Part shown: piece by piece, positions 47,424 to 60,845 of the stretch
How the letters are laid out: each line of letters opens with the position of its first letter
How positions within the stretch are numbered: position 1 is the stretch's first letter
From: Dasyornis broadbenti
Taxonomy: Eukaryota; Chordata; Aves; Passeriformes; Dasyornithidae
DNA length: 64,000 nt
Assembly (NCBI GenBank): GCA_013397935.1
Contig: VZRN01000794.1
Span: 1,415,980 to 1,479,979 of the forward strand
Direction: 5' to 3'
The notes under the pieces: model-generated
The model's input: the letters and a program-made list of their open reading frames with translations, nothing else
What the model was told of the DNA's origin: nothing
The model's database searches: none
Position numbers and translations under genes: made by a program

Positions 47424-48299
47424 AAACATTTTGTGCAATTGAGAGCCCCATGGGATATTTATTTTATTTCATTTTTTAATTTTAAGACATGATATTTTTC
47501 TATATTCTGTTTCAGTTTTTTTTGGAGATTTGGCATCAGCCAAGGAACATTGTCTGGCCATGCTTTGCAAGGCTGAGTGTGTCTTTCCTGGCACAGGGCT
47601 GCTTTCTACAGTGATGCTGGACAAATCTGTTGAGCAGAAGGTGGTAGAAGAGGAATTAACTTTTAAAACATGCAGACAATGCACATGCAAAATATTCCTC
47701 CCTAATGCAGCACCTGGGATTTGAGCAAATGACAATAACAGTGGTGGGGCTGTGTGGGATGCATGGCTGGCCTGGGCTGAAGGTAGTAAGGGTCCAGCCA
47801 AATGCAGACAGGGCTGAGGAGCTCCTGGCAGCCACTGAGGAAATGCTGAGAGTTTTTAAACACTGTTATTTTTGCCACTGTGTCTCTGTTTTCTTGATGG
47901 TTCTCTCTGCCTGAGTATCCTGGCTCTGTGTTCCCCTATGGCTGAGCTGGATGTAGGGATTTCATGAGCAAAATGTTGGATTTATGGATTTTATTTTTAA
48001 GTTTTCTCTCTACATATTGCATTAAAAAATGTATTTTTGGTAGCAGGTGGGGAACCTCACCTGGCTGAGGAGGGGTTGCCCTATATGCCCACTACCAGCA
48101 AAGCCCATCTTGCAAAGAGGGTTGGGGCAAAACTACCTGTTAACACATGGATGTGCAAACTGCCAGCTTGCAGGTGGGCTCAGCCCCTGCCAGACTGGCA
48201 GCACTCACTTGGAGCTGTAACTCGAGTGGCATCTGTGTCCAGTGACAAGGACAGGAATCCAGGAGCTGCTCTAGTGAGGGGCAGGTGCAGAGAAGAAGC

Positions 48300-48615
48300 A
48301 CCATATGTTAAATAGCCCGGAGGAAGCTTTCAAGCCTCCGTTGTAAAAATCCCCCATCTTTCTCCCTGTATTTAATGCATCTTTGTATGGACACTAATTC
48401 CTCAAGTATCCACGCCAGGGTTGACTTTTAGTATGTTTGTCCAGGCAGGCTGCCAGCGAGCGGTTCCTACAAGGCTCCTGAGCTCTGACATTTGTTAACG
48501 CAGCAGTAAATCACAGCGGCTCTTTGGGCAAGGTTTTTCCTGACAAAACAGCGGAGACGAGCAAAAGAGAGAAGAGACCACAACAAAATGCAAAGGGCTT
48601 ATTTACGCCAGAGAA
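48300..48615. promoter_or_regulatory. Candidate conserved noncoding block
   Basis: Complex, non-repetitive sequence with homeodomain/HNF1-half-site-like TGTTAACG and a nearby CAGTAAATC, followed by a stretch with several ACAAAA and GCAAAG motifs. It looks compositionally different from the surrounding CT- and TG-rich DNA. Weak call from appearance alone. Confidence 0.2.
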
Positions 48616-51600
48616 GAGTAACTGTCCTGAATGAAGCAGATGGGGGACAATGAGGGAAAACTCCATCTCTGTTCCCTCCACTCTCCCCATCTCCTCTATT
48701 CATCATTGGGCAATAACTGAAAGGGGAAACAGTCTGAGGTTGATACTGTTGGCGGAGGAAGGTGATGGGGGAAGCCCAGCAGGCGAGGTTAGTCAATGAG
48801 AAACTTGCTAAGATGCAAAGGTCTTGGAAGCCTCAGACTGAGCTGAAGCTTTGGTAATGGTGGGATTAAAACGCTCAAATCCCCTGTCCCAAGCCCCTTT
48901 GGTTACTGTCCCCACCCTTGACAGCTGGCTGTGAGTTTGAGTGAAAAGATGGTTTTGGGAGGAAACAACTCAGTGTTATTGAACGGGGAGATCGCCCCCC
49001 AAAACAGCCACTTCTGTGGCAGCGCCTCCATCCCAATGTGGGCTGCATCCCATTCTGGTGCTGTAGCTCTTCCTCCTGTGCCTACCCCCAGCACTGCTGC
49101 AGTGTGAGTATTTATTTATCCCTGCCAGCTTTCTGTCTTCCTCTTTCTCCCAGCTTATTTATGGCTGTTGCCTTTCAGCTCCCAGCCACTGCAGCCTGAA
49201 CTTGGCCATTATGTGTGGCTCGTTGCAGAGGCCATCAATCTGCGGGGCCAGCACGCAGCCTGATGGACTTCCCTCATCATCATCAATTTTCCCCGTTGTG
49301 CTGGTGCATCTCTTTGGATGTGGGGCAGCTGCACATGTGCCCCTGGTGGCCTCTGCACTCCCACCCCTGGACACCCGCTTCATCCTCACAGAAGCCTTTT
49401 GTCCTGGGATGTTCACAGGCATCAGGTGGGCCTGCTCAGTCCAGACATTCAACCAGGGCTAGAGGTAACTTCAAAGAGGTGACAGGAATGCTTTGCACAG
49501 AAAAAAGTACATTATTTTGCTCTAAGCAAGCGCTGTGGAGTCCTGCTTAGCCAGCCTGACATTTAAACTCTCTAAGTTTAAACTCTTAAATTCTCTAAAT
49601 CAATTGGGCAAGAAGTTGCTCCTATTCTATATCCTGGGTGCAGACAGAGGTGGACTTTGTTGCCTTTGCAGATGACCCCCTCAGAGAGGCTGCTGAGGCG
49701 AAGCTGTTGTCTTTCTTGGCCCTGGGAATGTTCCCAGAGTGTTTCATCCATCTCACTGTGTGTGGGTACTCTTGAAGCATTGCACCTTGATCTGTGAGGA
49801 GCTGGGCTGAGAGGTGGCACTGCAAATGGCAAAACTCACCCTCATTTCAGTGATGTCAGAGAGAATTACGTGGGTGCTACCAGCTGCAGGGATGTGTTTT
49901 GGAGGGGAGGCAAGAGACATTGCTGAGCTCTCCCTGCCCAGTGCTGGCAATGCGATAGCCCTGGATTGTGCCAGTTTTTGAGAGGTGCAAATCCCCCAGA
50001 GGAATGGCTCAGGCTGCAGGGAGATGACACCCAGCTCAGCCTTTCCATGTGCCCCCAGGGCTGTGGGCACTGGGGTGTCTAATGCCTTCCTGAACTGTCC
50101 CAACCACCTCTTCCTGTTTGTTAGGGGAAGGAAAGCAGCTGAAAATGAGAAGGTAATTTTTAGTGACTTGCATGGTTTCATCTTGATTTATCCAGAATAA
50201 ATCAGAAATGAAAATAAGGCACTGTTCAGTTGGAAAAAAAAAAATTCAGGAGAGCTGCTCCAGCCAGGCTGTGGTCTACTGAGTGCACTTGTCAGGGGCT
50301 AAGGGATGCTTTTTGTGGCTGGTTGTTGATGCAAACAGAGCAGCTCTGCTCTTTGTGGGTGCCACTGCCCCATCTCTACTGAGGAGTGGAGGCTGGTTTT
50401 TGGGGAAGCCAGCAGCATGCCTGGGGTCTTTTGCCAGAGGAATCAAAAATTTTTGGGCTAAAGCAATGCAGTGCTGGCCACTGATCAGACATGAGCATCG
50501 CAGGAGCTTCATTTCATTAGAAGCACAGGTCAAAGTCCCTGGGGTGGCTCGTGGGTGTCGAGAGCAGCTCCTGGGATGTTCACTTCTGCCTCTTCGAGCG
50601 TGTTACCGTGGCTCTGCTGCTGCCTTGTGGTGGGTCATGCTGGGCTGTCACTGTCTGACCTGTGTGGGGAGGAGCAAAAGCCCAGGCTTGGTCTCACTCA
50701 GCTGCTTCAAGTTGCTGCCTCATTTGAAAATAACCGTGTGGCTGCAGTGGATGATTGGCTGGTGACATGTCTCTCCTTCCCGTGGGTATTTTTAGGGGTG
50801 GCACTTAGACTTGGCACAGGTACAAGCAGCTAGAAAATCCGTGGCATTTCCTCTTCCTGACAGGCAATCCGGAGAGGCTGGATGATGCTTGTGGTCCTGC
50901 TGTGCTGGCTGCTCACAGGTGACAGGTATGGAGAGCAGGGGCACTGAAATAATGTCACCCCTGGCCCTGCTGCTCAAGGGGTTTGGCAAGGTTAGTGCTT
51001 GTGGGTCTGGCTGAAATAGAGGCACGGTATTGCACAGGGCAGTGCTTCTTGCTCCTAAAACACTGCTTGTTCCCAGTGTAGGCCATAGCTTCCTATCACC
51101 AAAATATTGCTGTGTGCACAAGCAGATTTTCCGGGGGCCCATTCTAGCTGCTGGCTGCTGTGATGGGGATTTCTGCTGTTGGTCTGGTATGAGCTGAGAG
51201 TGCTGAGCCTGGGCTGGCTTTGTGCACCCAGTTGGGCCTGACATCTTCTGCTGCCATCGTGGCTTGAGAGTGAGTAGTGGGCTGACCACTTGCTGGTCCC
51301 TCTGCCCAATGCGCTTGCTGTGAGAAGAAAAGTGTGACCTGTGGTCTTGCCCTTACCCATCTCCCCACCTTTCCTTCCCTCCTCCTCTCTCCCTTCACCT
51401 GGAAAAAAAATCCACCATTGGAGACCCATCTGGAGAAGTCTTTTAGGAGGGGAAGCCCATAAATTTCTCTCTGGCTCCCCTGACCTTTGGTTTCCCAGGG
51501 GAGGTGTGTGCAGGGAGAGGAAGCATTTTCCCCATGGCAGTGACACAAAAGACTGGGGTCTCCCCTTGCTGAGCCAGATGTTATATAGATCTGCAAACCC

Positions 51601-54579
51601 AGGCTGTTGGGGTGGAAAGGTGCCATGAGCTTTGCCTTGAAGTCTAGAAGAAGGATGCTGGTAAGTGGGCTACAAAAGCTCTGCTCTGTCCTGCTGGGCA
51701 TGGTACTGGGGGAAATGGAACCCCCTAGCTTTGTCCAGCAACAATACCCACTCACCTGCAGGACAGAAGTGGTGGAGGTGAACTTGATCTTAGTATTTCC
51801 ATTTCATACATTACAAAGTGCATCGTTATTCTTAAGTGACGCAAGAATCGGAAGCACAATTCTCTGGAGCCTGGCGGGGAGGAAACTTGCAGTCCTTTGT
51901 CAGCCCTGGCTGTCGCAGCAGCCTGTCCCGCAGCACATGCGTTTGGCTTTCAGCGCAGACGCTCCCCGTGGCGTACCTGGGCCCAGGCTGAACAATACCT
52001 GCTTTCTTCCCTGGGAGCAGAGTGGGGCTGCCCTGCTTTCCAGAGGGGAGATTTATGAGGTGCTCGGCTGCGGGGGACTCTGACATTGATCTCCCCTGCT
52101 CGGGAAGAAAGGCAAGGAAAAGGGCTAATTTTCAGTAATAGTAGTTGTCACAGTGGCACCTGGCTTTATCCTGCTCTGGAGTAATACACTATGGTGCAGC
52201 ACTGGGTAATGTCTCTACCCATAAAAGCTGGGTTTCAAAGCTAAGCTCAGCTTTGATTTCTAGCAGTGAAGTATTAATGCTGGATCGATTAATCCAAGGC
52301 TTCCTGTGTCCTTCCCATGAAAACCAGGCAAGCTGAATCCATGTGCTTCCACTGTATTCTGCTGCCCAGCTCACTACTGCCTCAGGCCAGCCAGGCTTGA
52401 GGCACTGGACTATTACATAGCTAATCCTAATACCACCCTCCACCTGTGTTAAGGAAAAGTGGGTGCTCGCCAGCCAGCTGTGAACCTGAAGGCATCACCT
52501 TGTGCTCCCCCTCCATGTGTTTTCGGTTGGACAGGGCTGGGAGGTGTCCCCAAACATAGCCCGAGTTGTGGCACTACTCATCTGCTCAGTGAGGACATTT
52601 GACTCTTGTTCCAGCTGACTTCAGGTTAAAAAGTTACTGGTGTCTTCCAGTTGTCCCTTAATTTTGCCTTGGGAAAGTCTGGGTCAGATATATTTCAGAT
52701 TAGATGGTGGCATCCTGCCTGGAGTGAGGGCAAAATGTACCCATCCTGATCCATGTTTCTGTTCTGGTTCCCTGGAGGGTGCTGTGGCTCCTCTCTGGTT
52801 TGAAAAAGGGTATTTCTTTGGCGATTCCTCGAGGAAAAGTACCAACCAACCTCCTTCTAAAGAAGAAGATGGGGAGCTTTCAGACGATCTCAAATGGGCA
52901 GAGCCTGGTCTGTATTCAAAAGTGTTGTTTTATCCTGAAGGAAACATCCCTGCCTCTCTGCAGAGGAATAATTGATTCATCGCAGCAAACCCCCCCAGCA
53001 CTGCCTGCTGAGAAACATGGTAGGAGGTACAGCCCAAGCCCTATGTACACCACAAATGGCCTTTCCCATCTTGTTCTGGTTATCTTTGAGAGAGAAAGTC
53101 GCCCTAAGACTGCACTCCTGGAGTGAGAGTGGAAGGGCAGCAGTGATTTATTTGCTGAAGAAGCCAGAAAAGATTGCCTTAGGCACTTGGGGGTCTTTCC
53201 AGCCGACTGTGACCCCTCTGAACCACTGCATAGGCTAAAGGAGTGGTGTCTTTGTCGGATTGTGTTTAATGTACCCATCAGATCTTTCCTGTGGGTTGGT
53301 GTGTGTCTTCCTCCCAGACTGATTTCATCCATGACTGCGGCACTCAGTAGGGATTTAAAAGGTCTAGCTCTGTCCTCCCTCACATGTGTGTCAGTGCTGG
53401 TGTATCTAACTGCTCAAGGCTTGAGTGGGGGGTATTTGCTGGCCACTCTTTCACAGACAACTCTGCACCTGTTTCTCTCCAATGGTTTAAAGCATAAAAA
53501 AAGGATATAAATACTGCAGTGATGCTCACTCAGGCCAGCTCAGAGCTCCTGGGCACATGCAGCCTGCTGTGGGGCCATCAGCTATGCCTTGGTGGGCACT
53601 GTTCTACAGGGAAGGTAATTTGAACCCCTTGGTCTTACAGCATCAGGAAGAGATGGCTTGGATTTTTACAATATTTTTTAGGGAAAAAAAGAGCCATCCC
53701 AGCGCTGTTTGCCAGATGTATTTATGAGCATGTATATCAGTACCAGAGAGAGGCTTCTGGGACTGGCAGTTATCTCTGTGTGGAGCTGTGGAAGTGGCAG
53801 GTTCTTTTTTGGGCAGCTGTGCGTAGCTCATGGGGTGCTGCAGAGGGAAGGAGACCCAGGAAGCACAATGATTTCCCCTTCAGCCTTCTGGTGATGATGG
53901 GGTCCTGGTGCCTGGTGTGGGGGAATCATCTTGCACTGTGTCCTTTCCTCAAAAACTCTGATTTTTGTAATTGGGAGGGGGAGAAGGAAACCTTTGTGCC
54001 CGAGTCTCTTTTGTGCTGGTTAAAAGGTACTGGGAAGGAGGGTGTTCCTGAAGCCTCTGCTGACATCAAGGGTGGCCTCAGCCCTTGTTCCCATGGACCC
54101 CACCTGTTCTCTCTGTGGTATAAGCCTGTAATCCTGTTCTCTGACATCACCCTTGGCCATCGGGCTAAGAGGTGTGACGCTGTGTGGGAGGATCAGTCCG
54201 TCCCTGGAGCAGCAGGTGCCAGTGACCACAGGTCCCCTCTGGCATGTGTCCTGCCGGTCCCAGAATGCCCTGGCCACTCTCCAGGGAGGGAGCCTCTTTC
54301 CAGGAGATGGCAGCAGCTTTTCGGAGCTGGGACGGCATTTCAAGCCTGTTTCTGAGGACAGGCAGCTGGGAGGCAGGAGGAATGAACAGCGAGGAGAAAA
54401 GACGAGGCTGGGTGAAAGGAAGAGGTTGCTCAGGGAGTTGCAGTGACTGTTGTGACAGTGGGGGCTCCTGAGTTGATGGCAAGCCTGTCCCCAGCAAGGC
54501 TCAGTGTAGGAGCTACACGAGGCTGTTGCCTTCAGTGCTTCAAGGGGGCTTATAAAAAAGAGGAAGAGCGACCTTTTAC

Positions 54580-54850
54580 ATGGCAAACAAGGTAGAACAA
54601 GGAGGAATACTTTTAAACTAAGAAAGGCAAGATTTAGGTTAGATATTAGGAAGAAATTCTTCCCTGTAAGAGTGGTGAGGCACTGGCACAAGTTGCCCAG
54701 ACAAACTGTGAGTGCCCCATCCCGGAAGTGTACAAGGTCAGGTTGGATGGGGCTGTGAGCTGGTCTAGTGGAAGGTGTCCTTGCCTATGGCTGGGGAGTG
54801 GAACCAGATAATGTTTAAGGTCCCTGCCAACCCAGATCATTCTATGATGA
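54580..54850 (+). mobile_element. CR1 LINE 3' end, about 270 bp
   Basis: Plus-oriented: GATTTAGGTTAGATATTAGG, then AAATTCTTCCCTGTAAGAG, TGGTGAGGCACTGGCAC, GTTGCCCAGA, TCTAGTGGAAGGTGTCC, GTTTAAGGTCCCTGCCAACC and CATTCTATGATGA. The long antisense open frame across it is a repeat artefact. Confidence 0.95.
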
Positions 54851-56082
54851 TTGTCTGTTCCTGTGGGATAGCCTCTCTTCCTGTGCAGATCCCTGCTGCT
54901 GTAGTGGAATCATTCATCTCTGGCACCCCATTGCCTGCCTTTCACCTGGGCCGCAGCATCCAGTTTTGCTTTGTTCCTACCCACTCCCTCTTCTGGCTAT
55001 TTTGCTTTTCTGGGACAAGCAGGTACCAACAGCCCTGTTGCTTCCCATGGCTGCCCTCCTCGTCCTCCTCTGTCCACACCAGTTGACTGTGCAACAAGAC
55101 CCGGGGAGGGAGGGCTCCCCAGCCCCAGCTGACACTTTCTGGCCTTGTGGCTTTGCAAGCAGCTCCAGAGACAGCTGGAGGCTCCCTGGGGTACAGAGAC
55201 ATGGGCTGCTCATAAAAGCCCCTGTCTGTCAGTCCTGGTGCCTGGATGCCTGTCTGCTGCCTGAACTGGGCAAAAAAGGGGATTAACGGAGGGCTGGGGG
55301 CTGGTTCCTGGCAGGGTGCACCACAGTCCTTCCTTGGGACACATCCCCATATGGTGCTGGGCTCCGGTGCCACTGTGGGCCTCCTGTGTGAGGGAGATTC
55401 TCCTCAGCCACTGCTGGTGAGATGGTTTAATGGGAAATTTCTCTGGGCTGAGTCAAATACTGTCTCATGGTTGGTGAATGTGGTTTGGTTTCTTTGGAAG
55501 TCCTTGCAGATGTGAACAGAATAGGCCTCAAATGCTGACAGAGAAGGGACATGAAGGGAGGTGGGTGCTGTGTACATCCATCGGTCAGTGACTGCTGACC
55601 TGGTGCTTTTGATGTCCTCCAAGCTCAAGGCTTTGGAATCATGGCTTTTGAGTGTATATGTGCAGTCATTTGAGTCCATTATGCCTCTGTTTTGCCTTTT
55701 ATAAAATGAGAATAATGATACAGAAATCCTTTTAAAAGGGCTTTGAGATCTAAGGCTATGCAAGCAGGGACTGTTGGAGCTCATTGTGATTAATTTTATT
55801 CAGTGCCCTGCCTTAGGTACCCACTTCTGTAGCAGGAGGCATCAACTTCTGCACGCCAAAAATGAAATGGAGACAAGGGCTTGGATCTTGGGATCACTGG
55901 CAAATTCTTATGCCTTTGATAAAGAAGAGGAAAGCCTTGCCTTTTAACCAAACAGTGCCTTGTGATGGTCTTTTTTTTTTTTTTTTTCCCCCCCTTCTTT
56001 TTAACAAAAAAACAGTGAGTGGGAAGGGAGCTCCTAGGCAGTGGCAGGGGTGCCGTGGGGCTGCCAGGAGACTGTTTGCAAA

Positions 56083-56320
56083 GCGAGGGGAGATAAGACA
56101 CCAAGTGACAGCCGCTAGTGAGCTGCTTCCAGAGGGCAGGGTATAAATAGACAACAAAGAGATTTGGTGTCAGAGCAGCTCTCGCACCTTTCTGCTGCCC
56201 AGCCTGGCAGGCGCGAGTGGGGAAATGCAGCTGGGGAGCCAGTGAAATCTGCTCCGAGATTTAAGTGCATATGGATAACGTAATGACAAGATAAGGCATT
56301 TATCAACCCGTTATGGACCT
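56083..56320 (+). promoter_or_regulatory. Candidate TATA-containing promoter or enhancer block
   Basis: TATAAATAG at 56142-56150 followed by GC-richer sequence, then an AT-rich part with E-box CATATG (56268-56273), AGATAA (56289-56294) and TTATCA (56300-56305). The first ATG downstream (56226) opens only six codons, so any transcript would be noncoding or spliced. No known gene is identified here. Confidence 0.25.
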
Positions 56321-58649
56321 CTGTCCATCTGCAGTGGGCTTGCTCTGTGGTGCTGACTGGCCATAGCAGGTGGCACTTGGATGGACCCCCCAGCCAGAGC
56401 CTGGAGCCGCTGGCTCCTGCCTTGACTGCCCAGACGGCTCCTACACAAAGCTGTTGCTGTCCTAAAAAGGTGCCTTGCTTGTCTCAGCTCTATCCTTTGT
56501 AATTTATGGTGATACCTACCATGTGCTGCCCCAGGTCCAAGCTTATCCAGCCTTATCCACTGCTCCTGCAGGGTGCCTGGGCTCAGTGTGGCTTGTCTTC
56601 CTGCCCACTGGTAATCCTGGGCAGCCTCACCTAGGCTTTTTCTGCCCTGTTTCCATCCCTGGCTTGGCTGTGTTTTCCCCTCAGGTGCTGCTGTCCCCAG
56701 ATGCTCCATTTCCTACCTGCTGTCAGGGTAGGAACAAAACCACCAACCCAATGATGCTATGGCTATGCTAAGGTGTTGCAATAATGTTTTGCCATAGCAG
56801 CGCTAGCAGTATAGGGGTACTTAAAATACTGAGAGTGGTGCACTAGCAGGCAGCAAGTCCTTTCCAAGCTTGCTGGCTATTTTCAAAACCACTGTAACTT
56901 TTTGTAATGTTGCCTGTGGCACCACTTTAATGTCTTTTAGGCAGCTTTGTGTCGTTTGGGGTCTGGGTTTGTTTCCTAGCTTGCTGTTGGACTTGGCAGG
57001 TTTTGGCTCCCATGATGAGCATGTCTTGCCCTGAGTAGTTTGTATGGATGCTGTAAAGCACCACAATAAAGACTACAATGACTTGGTGAAAAAAACAGAT
57101 TTAGGCTGAAGAAGGAAAAGGAGTGGAAAGACCTGCGTGATTGAAAATCATCCTGGCCTGTGAGAATAAGAAAAGCCCAGGTTTTTATGTGCTGGTGTAA
57201 ATCCATGCCTGCCTTCTTGGCAGCATGGTATGGGGAGAGGCATCTGCGGGGGTGTGTGGGGCTGCTGGGGCTTACAGCGAGCTCAGCTGTGGGGATGCTG
57301 CAGTGCTAGGCAGGGACAGACAGGCTGACAGTGGTATTCGGGGCACAAAGCAGGGCTGCTCCCCTCTCTGTCAGCCATGTGGAATTCCTGGGATATGGAG
57401 GGCCCTTTGTGTGGGGATCAGCTGTCGGACGGCTGCCTATTTTTAGGGTGGCAGATCCCGTGCTATGTTAGGAGAAGGCTGATGGTGAGAGAGGTGTGTG
57501 CTCCTGCACCCCAGGTAGCGTTTTCTGCTGTAACTCATACCCTCTGTGTCTGGATGTAGGTGCAGAATTGAGCAGAGACTCAGTGTTTATGCGCAGTTGT
57601 GTCTGGTAATGGGTTTGGTCAGCTTCTTGCAGAAGTGAAGAGAGCTATGACAGCAGCACTTCTGTGCACAGGCATCTGATGCATCTTCCTCACTAGCTGG
57701 CTTCAGCCTGAGCTTAGGGCAAGGAGGGAGAAAATCCCAGGGCATTTCACTTCTCTCAGGGTTTGAAAAAATGGGTGACCTTGTAAAAAGGTTAAAAAAA
57801 AGCACAATCTTTTCATGTGCTTGAGGGAACACTGTGTGAGTACAACTTGTATCAGACACCAGCGAGGCTAAGCCAGATGTCTGAGGACGTAGTAAATGGG
57901 GTTTCATAAACTTCACGGCTCCACAGCTGTGTACAACAGCATGTATCTTCTGTGCCAGTGGTTCTATTCTGCGTAGATGGGCTTGTTCTTTTATCACCAG
58001 GTGTCTGAAAGTACATCCATGTGTACAAATACAGCTTTTGGGGGTTTGTTCACTCATCTCCAGGCATGACCTGAAAGCTTTGCTTAAGTATAGCTGAAGA
58101 CAAGTCATTCATTGAGCAAAAGCAGTCTTTGCATAATTCTTTTTTAGCTAATGTATAGCATAATGAAATTTTTTCCACTGACTCAGCTCATGGATTCATC
58201 ATCCACACTGGTGATGCTGAGGGAGAGGAAAAAAGCCCAAAGCTGCTCTCTTTAATAAGAAATCCTTGCAACTACTCTGACAGAGAAATAACTTTGCCAA
58301 CAGCCTGCACACTTCCTTTGCATGTGCTAAACTGCTTGAGATGCAGCTGAATTTCTTTAAACAAAGGGCATTTGTTTAAAAACATTTGACAAAAGTGTTA
58401 CAAATATTTTGTGTTGGTTTTTTTTTCCCCCCCCCATGGGATGTGAATTGATGGAAGTATCTTTACCTGAAGTGGGGTTTTCAGTTACATGAAATTTACA
58501 TGTACATGGCCCTTTCTTTCCCATTTTCTTACAAAAATGTTTGGGTTTGCTTCGTCATTTTGGAGAAATTCCTATGTTCTCTAATTTTCTTGTCTACTTT
58601 CTAGTAGATAAGAAGAGAAAATGAGTACAAAGGAAAACCTCACAGCAAT

Positions 58650-58909
58650 TCTCTGGACAAGGGGGAATGGTTTTAAGCTGAAGGAAAGTGGATTTAGATT
58701 AGCTATTAGGAAGAATTACTTTACTGTGAGGCACTTCTGCAAGTTGCTGAGAGAAGTTGTGGATGTCAAATCCCTGGAAATGCTCAAGGCCAGGTTGGAG
58801 CAATCTGGTCTAGTGGAAAATGTCCCTTCCCGTGGCGCAGTGGGGTTGGAATGTGATCTAAAGATCTTTAAGGTACCTTCCAACCCAAACCATTCTACGA
58901 TTCTATGAA
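58650..58909 (+). mobile_element. CR1 LINE 3' end, about 260 bp
   Basis: Plus-oriented: GGGGGAATGGTTTTAAGCTG, GATTTAGATTAGCTATTAGG, TTACTTTACTGTGAGG, CAAGGCCAGGTTGGA, TCTAGTGGAAAATGTCCC, CTTTAAGGTACCTTCCAACC and CATTCTACGATTCTATGAA. A 95-codon open frame overlapping it is repeat-derived. Confidence 0.95.
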
Positions 58910-60007
58910 CAATTCACCTGCCTTCCAAACTTGTTGCTGAACAGTTTGGAAGGCTTTTTGAACACCCTTTCCTCTGGAAGGATCCTTTCTTCTGCACCCA
59001 CGCTTGATTAGAAATTAGTGTGCTTGAAAGGGACTTCCTAAAAAGGAAAACAATTGGTGTATCTTCTAAAGCTTCTCTAAAAATACACAAAGGTCTGGGC
59101 TGCTTGGGGTGTAAATGTACAGCACTGTGCTATTGAGGAGTGGTTTGGAGAGCAGCTCAGAGCTCTTCAAAGGAACACTGTGATTGTTTTAATTTGATGA
59201 TTGCATCCATTGCCTATTAAGGCTGGAAAAATACAGAAGTCAGAAATCCTCTGCTCTCGGCTGCAGTAATGCCTGCAGCAAGCCAGCCTTTGGTTTTCAC
59301 CTGGTGTAAAGAAAAGGTTGTTTGTAAAAGGAATGACAAATGCCTGTACTGCCGAGATGCAGCAATTTTTTCCTGATTGTCAAAGCTGGGTGGGATATGG
59401 CTCCCTGCTCTCCTGCTCTGGGTGGCAGTGCTTGCTGACAGTGCTCTGCTGTGTTATGGCTCTTTGGGGAAATCATCTGGATTTGTGGAATGGAAGAGGG
59501 GATGTGCTCTCCAAAAGTTGCACTGTGAGGCTTACCTGTTTCCAGCTTCTGTGAGAGCAGCAGCAATGGTGCAGCATCTCAGAGGCTCAGAAGCCTCTAC
59601 ACCCTGTCAGTTTTATTTTCTTGCTGATTTCTGCCCCTATCCTGGAATAAACATATGCATATGTACAAGCCTTGGAAGAAGAAGCAGAGTCTGTACCTAA
59701 ACATTTTCCTGCACTGAGCCAAGAACTCCTGGCTCACACAATTTTGGGGCAACTTCTGCAAGAAACGGGACTGTCTGGGTTTCTCTTCCATACAGACATA
59801 AAGCACACTTTAACAGTAAAGCACAGAGCACTTTGTCAGCTGCTGCTGAAACTTTGACATATGGGGATGTGATGGTCTTGGACCTCAGATCCCCTCTGAA
59901 TAATGTCAGCAATCAAAAACAATAATGGGGCAATGAGAAATTCAGCACAGCAACTGTTCCTCTTTGAAAAAAAACCAAACAAACCAACAAAAAACCAAGC
60001 AAAGCAA

Positions 60008-60031
60008 TAAAAAAAAAAAGAAAAAAAAAAT
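60008..60031. repeat. A-rich tract
   Basis: Long A-run with a single G, preceded from about 59967 by AACCAAAC/AAACCAAC-type A-rich sequence. Simple repeat. Confidence 0.85.
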
Positions 60032-60831
60032 CCCCCAAACCTCAGCCTTGGTCTGGGCAAAGAAACAGCAAGGGCTTGCCAGCACCAGTGGCTTGCAGCA
60101 AAGTCTTGGTGTTTGCAGAACAGTGGCCAAGGTGTTATGTTTTTGACTCTAAATGAGGTTAATGAAAGTTGCATGTACTCAAATCCCTGAGTGCCACTTT
60201 GAAAATGCAGGAGCTAACAGTGGTTATTTATTGATTTCATTTTGTCCCCCTGGCTCATGTGGGAGGTTGGAAGTGAGAGAGAAGCTGCCTGTATGCGTAT
60301 GAGAAGGTGAGGGAGAAAAGCGCGTATGGATACAGAGAATGTGGGGCTGGCACTTGAAGCTTGCAATTCCCAGATATGGCGATTTCTTTTTTTCCTAAGC
60401 ACCAGTTGAGATGGTCCACAGGGGACCCTGCTTTTGTCCCTGTGCCTCTATCCTCAACCAGGCAGCCATCCTGGGCAGCTTGTTGCACCTCGCCTGCAAG
60501 CTGCCCAGGAACTGGCAGGACAAAGAGGAGTGGAGAGCCCCTGCGTAAGATTCACTCCCCAGAGACACCAGGTCAGAAACCCAGGGAAAAAGTAAACTTG
60601 AGTCATATTAAAAGGTCAATTTTTAAAAATATTTTTTTCTTTTCCCTCTCCTTCTAATTTTTCAGAATCTCAGCCCATAAAACCTGGCAGTTCCTCAGGG
60701 TGAAGGAGGATGATTCTTGGTTAACACGCAGCCGTCGGTACCCAAGCATGCCCGAAACATCTGTCATCGGTGGAAATGAGCATTGCTCTGGCAAGGCTCT
60801 TCTTTCTTTGCAGTAAAGAACAAGCAAATTT

Positions 60832-60845
60832 GCTTATTTGTGGTT
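60832..60845. repeat. Perfect 14-bp palindrome AAGCAAATTTGCTT
   Basis: A self-complementary site with POU/forkhead-like half sites, in AT-rich sequence followed by TTATTTGTGGTTAATGC. It could be a dimeric factor site; no direct evidence. Confidence 0.6.

Noticed and set aside
51144..51755. 203-codon minus-strand open frame
   Set aside because: Low-complexity composition, no domain, no conserved motif and overlapping frames of similar length. Treated as chance.
54020..54691. 223-codon minus-strand open frame
   Set aside because: Its N-terminal part is antisense to the CR1 copy at 54580-54850 and the rest has no recognisable domain.
58621..58908. 95-codon plus-strand open frame
   Set aside because: It is almost entirely CR1 3'-end sequence.
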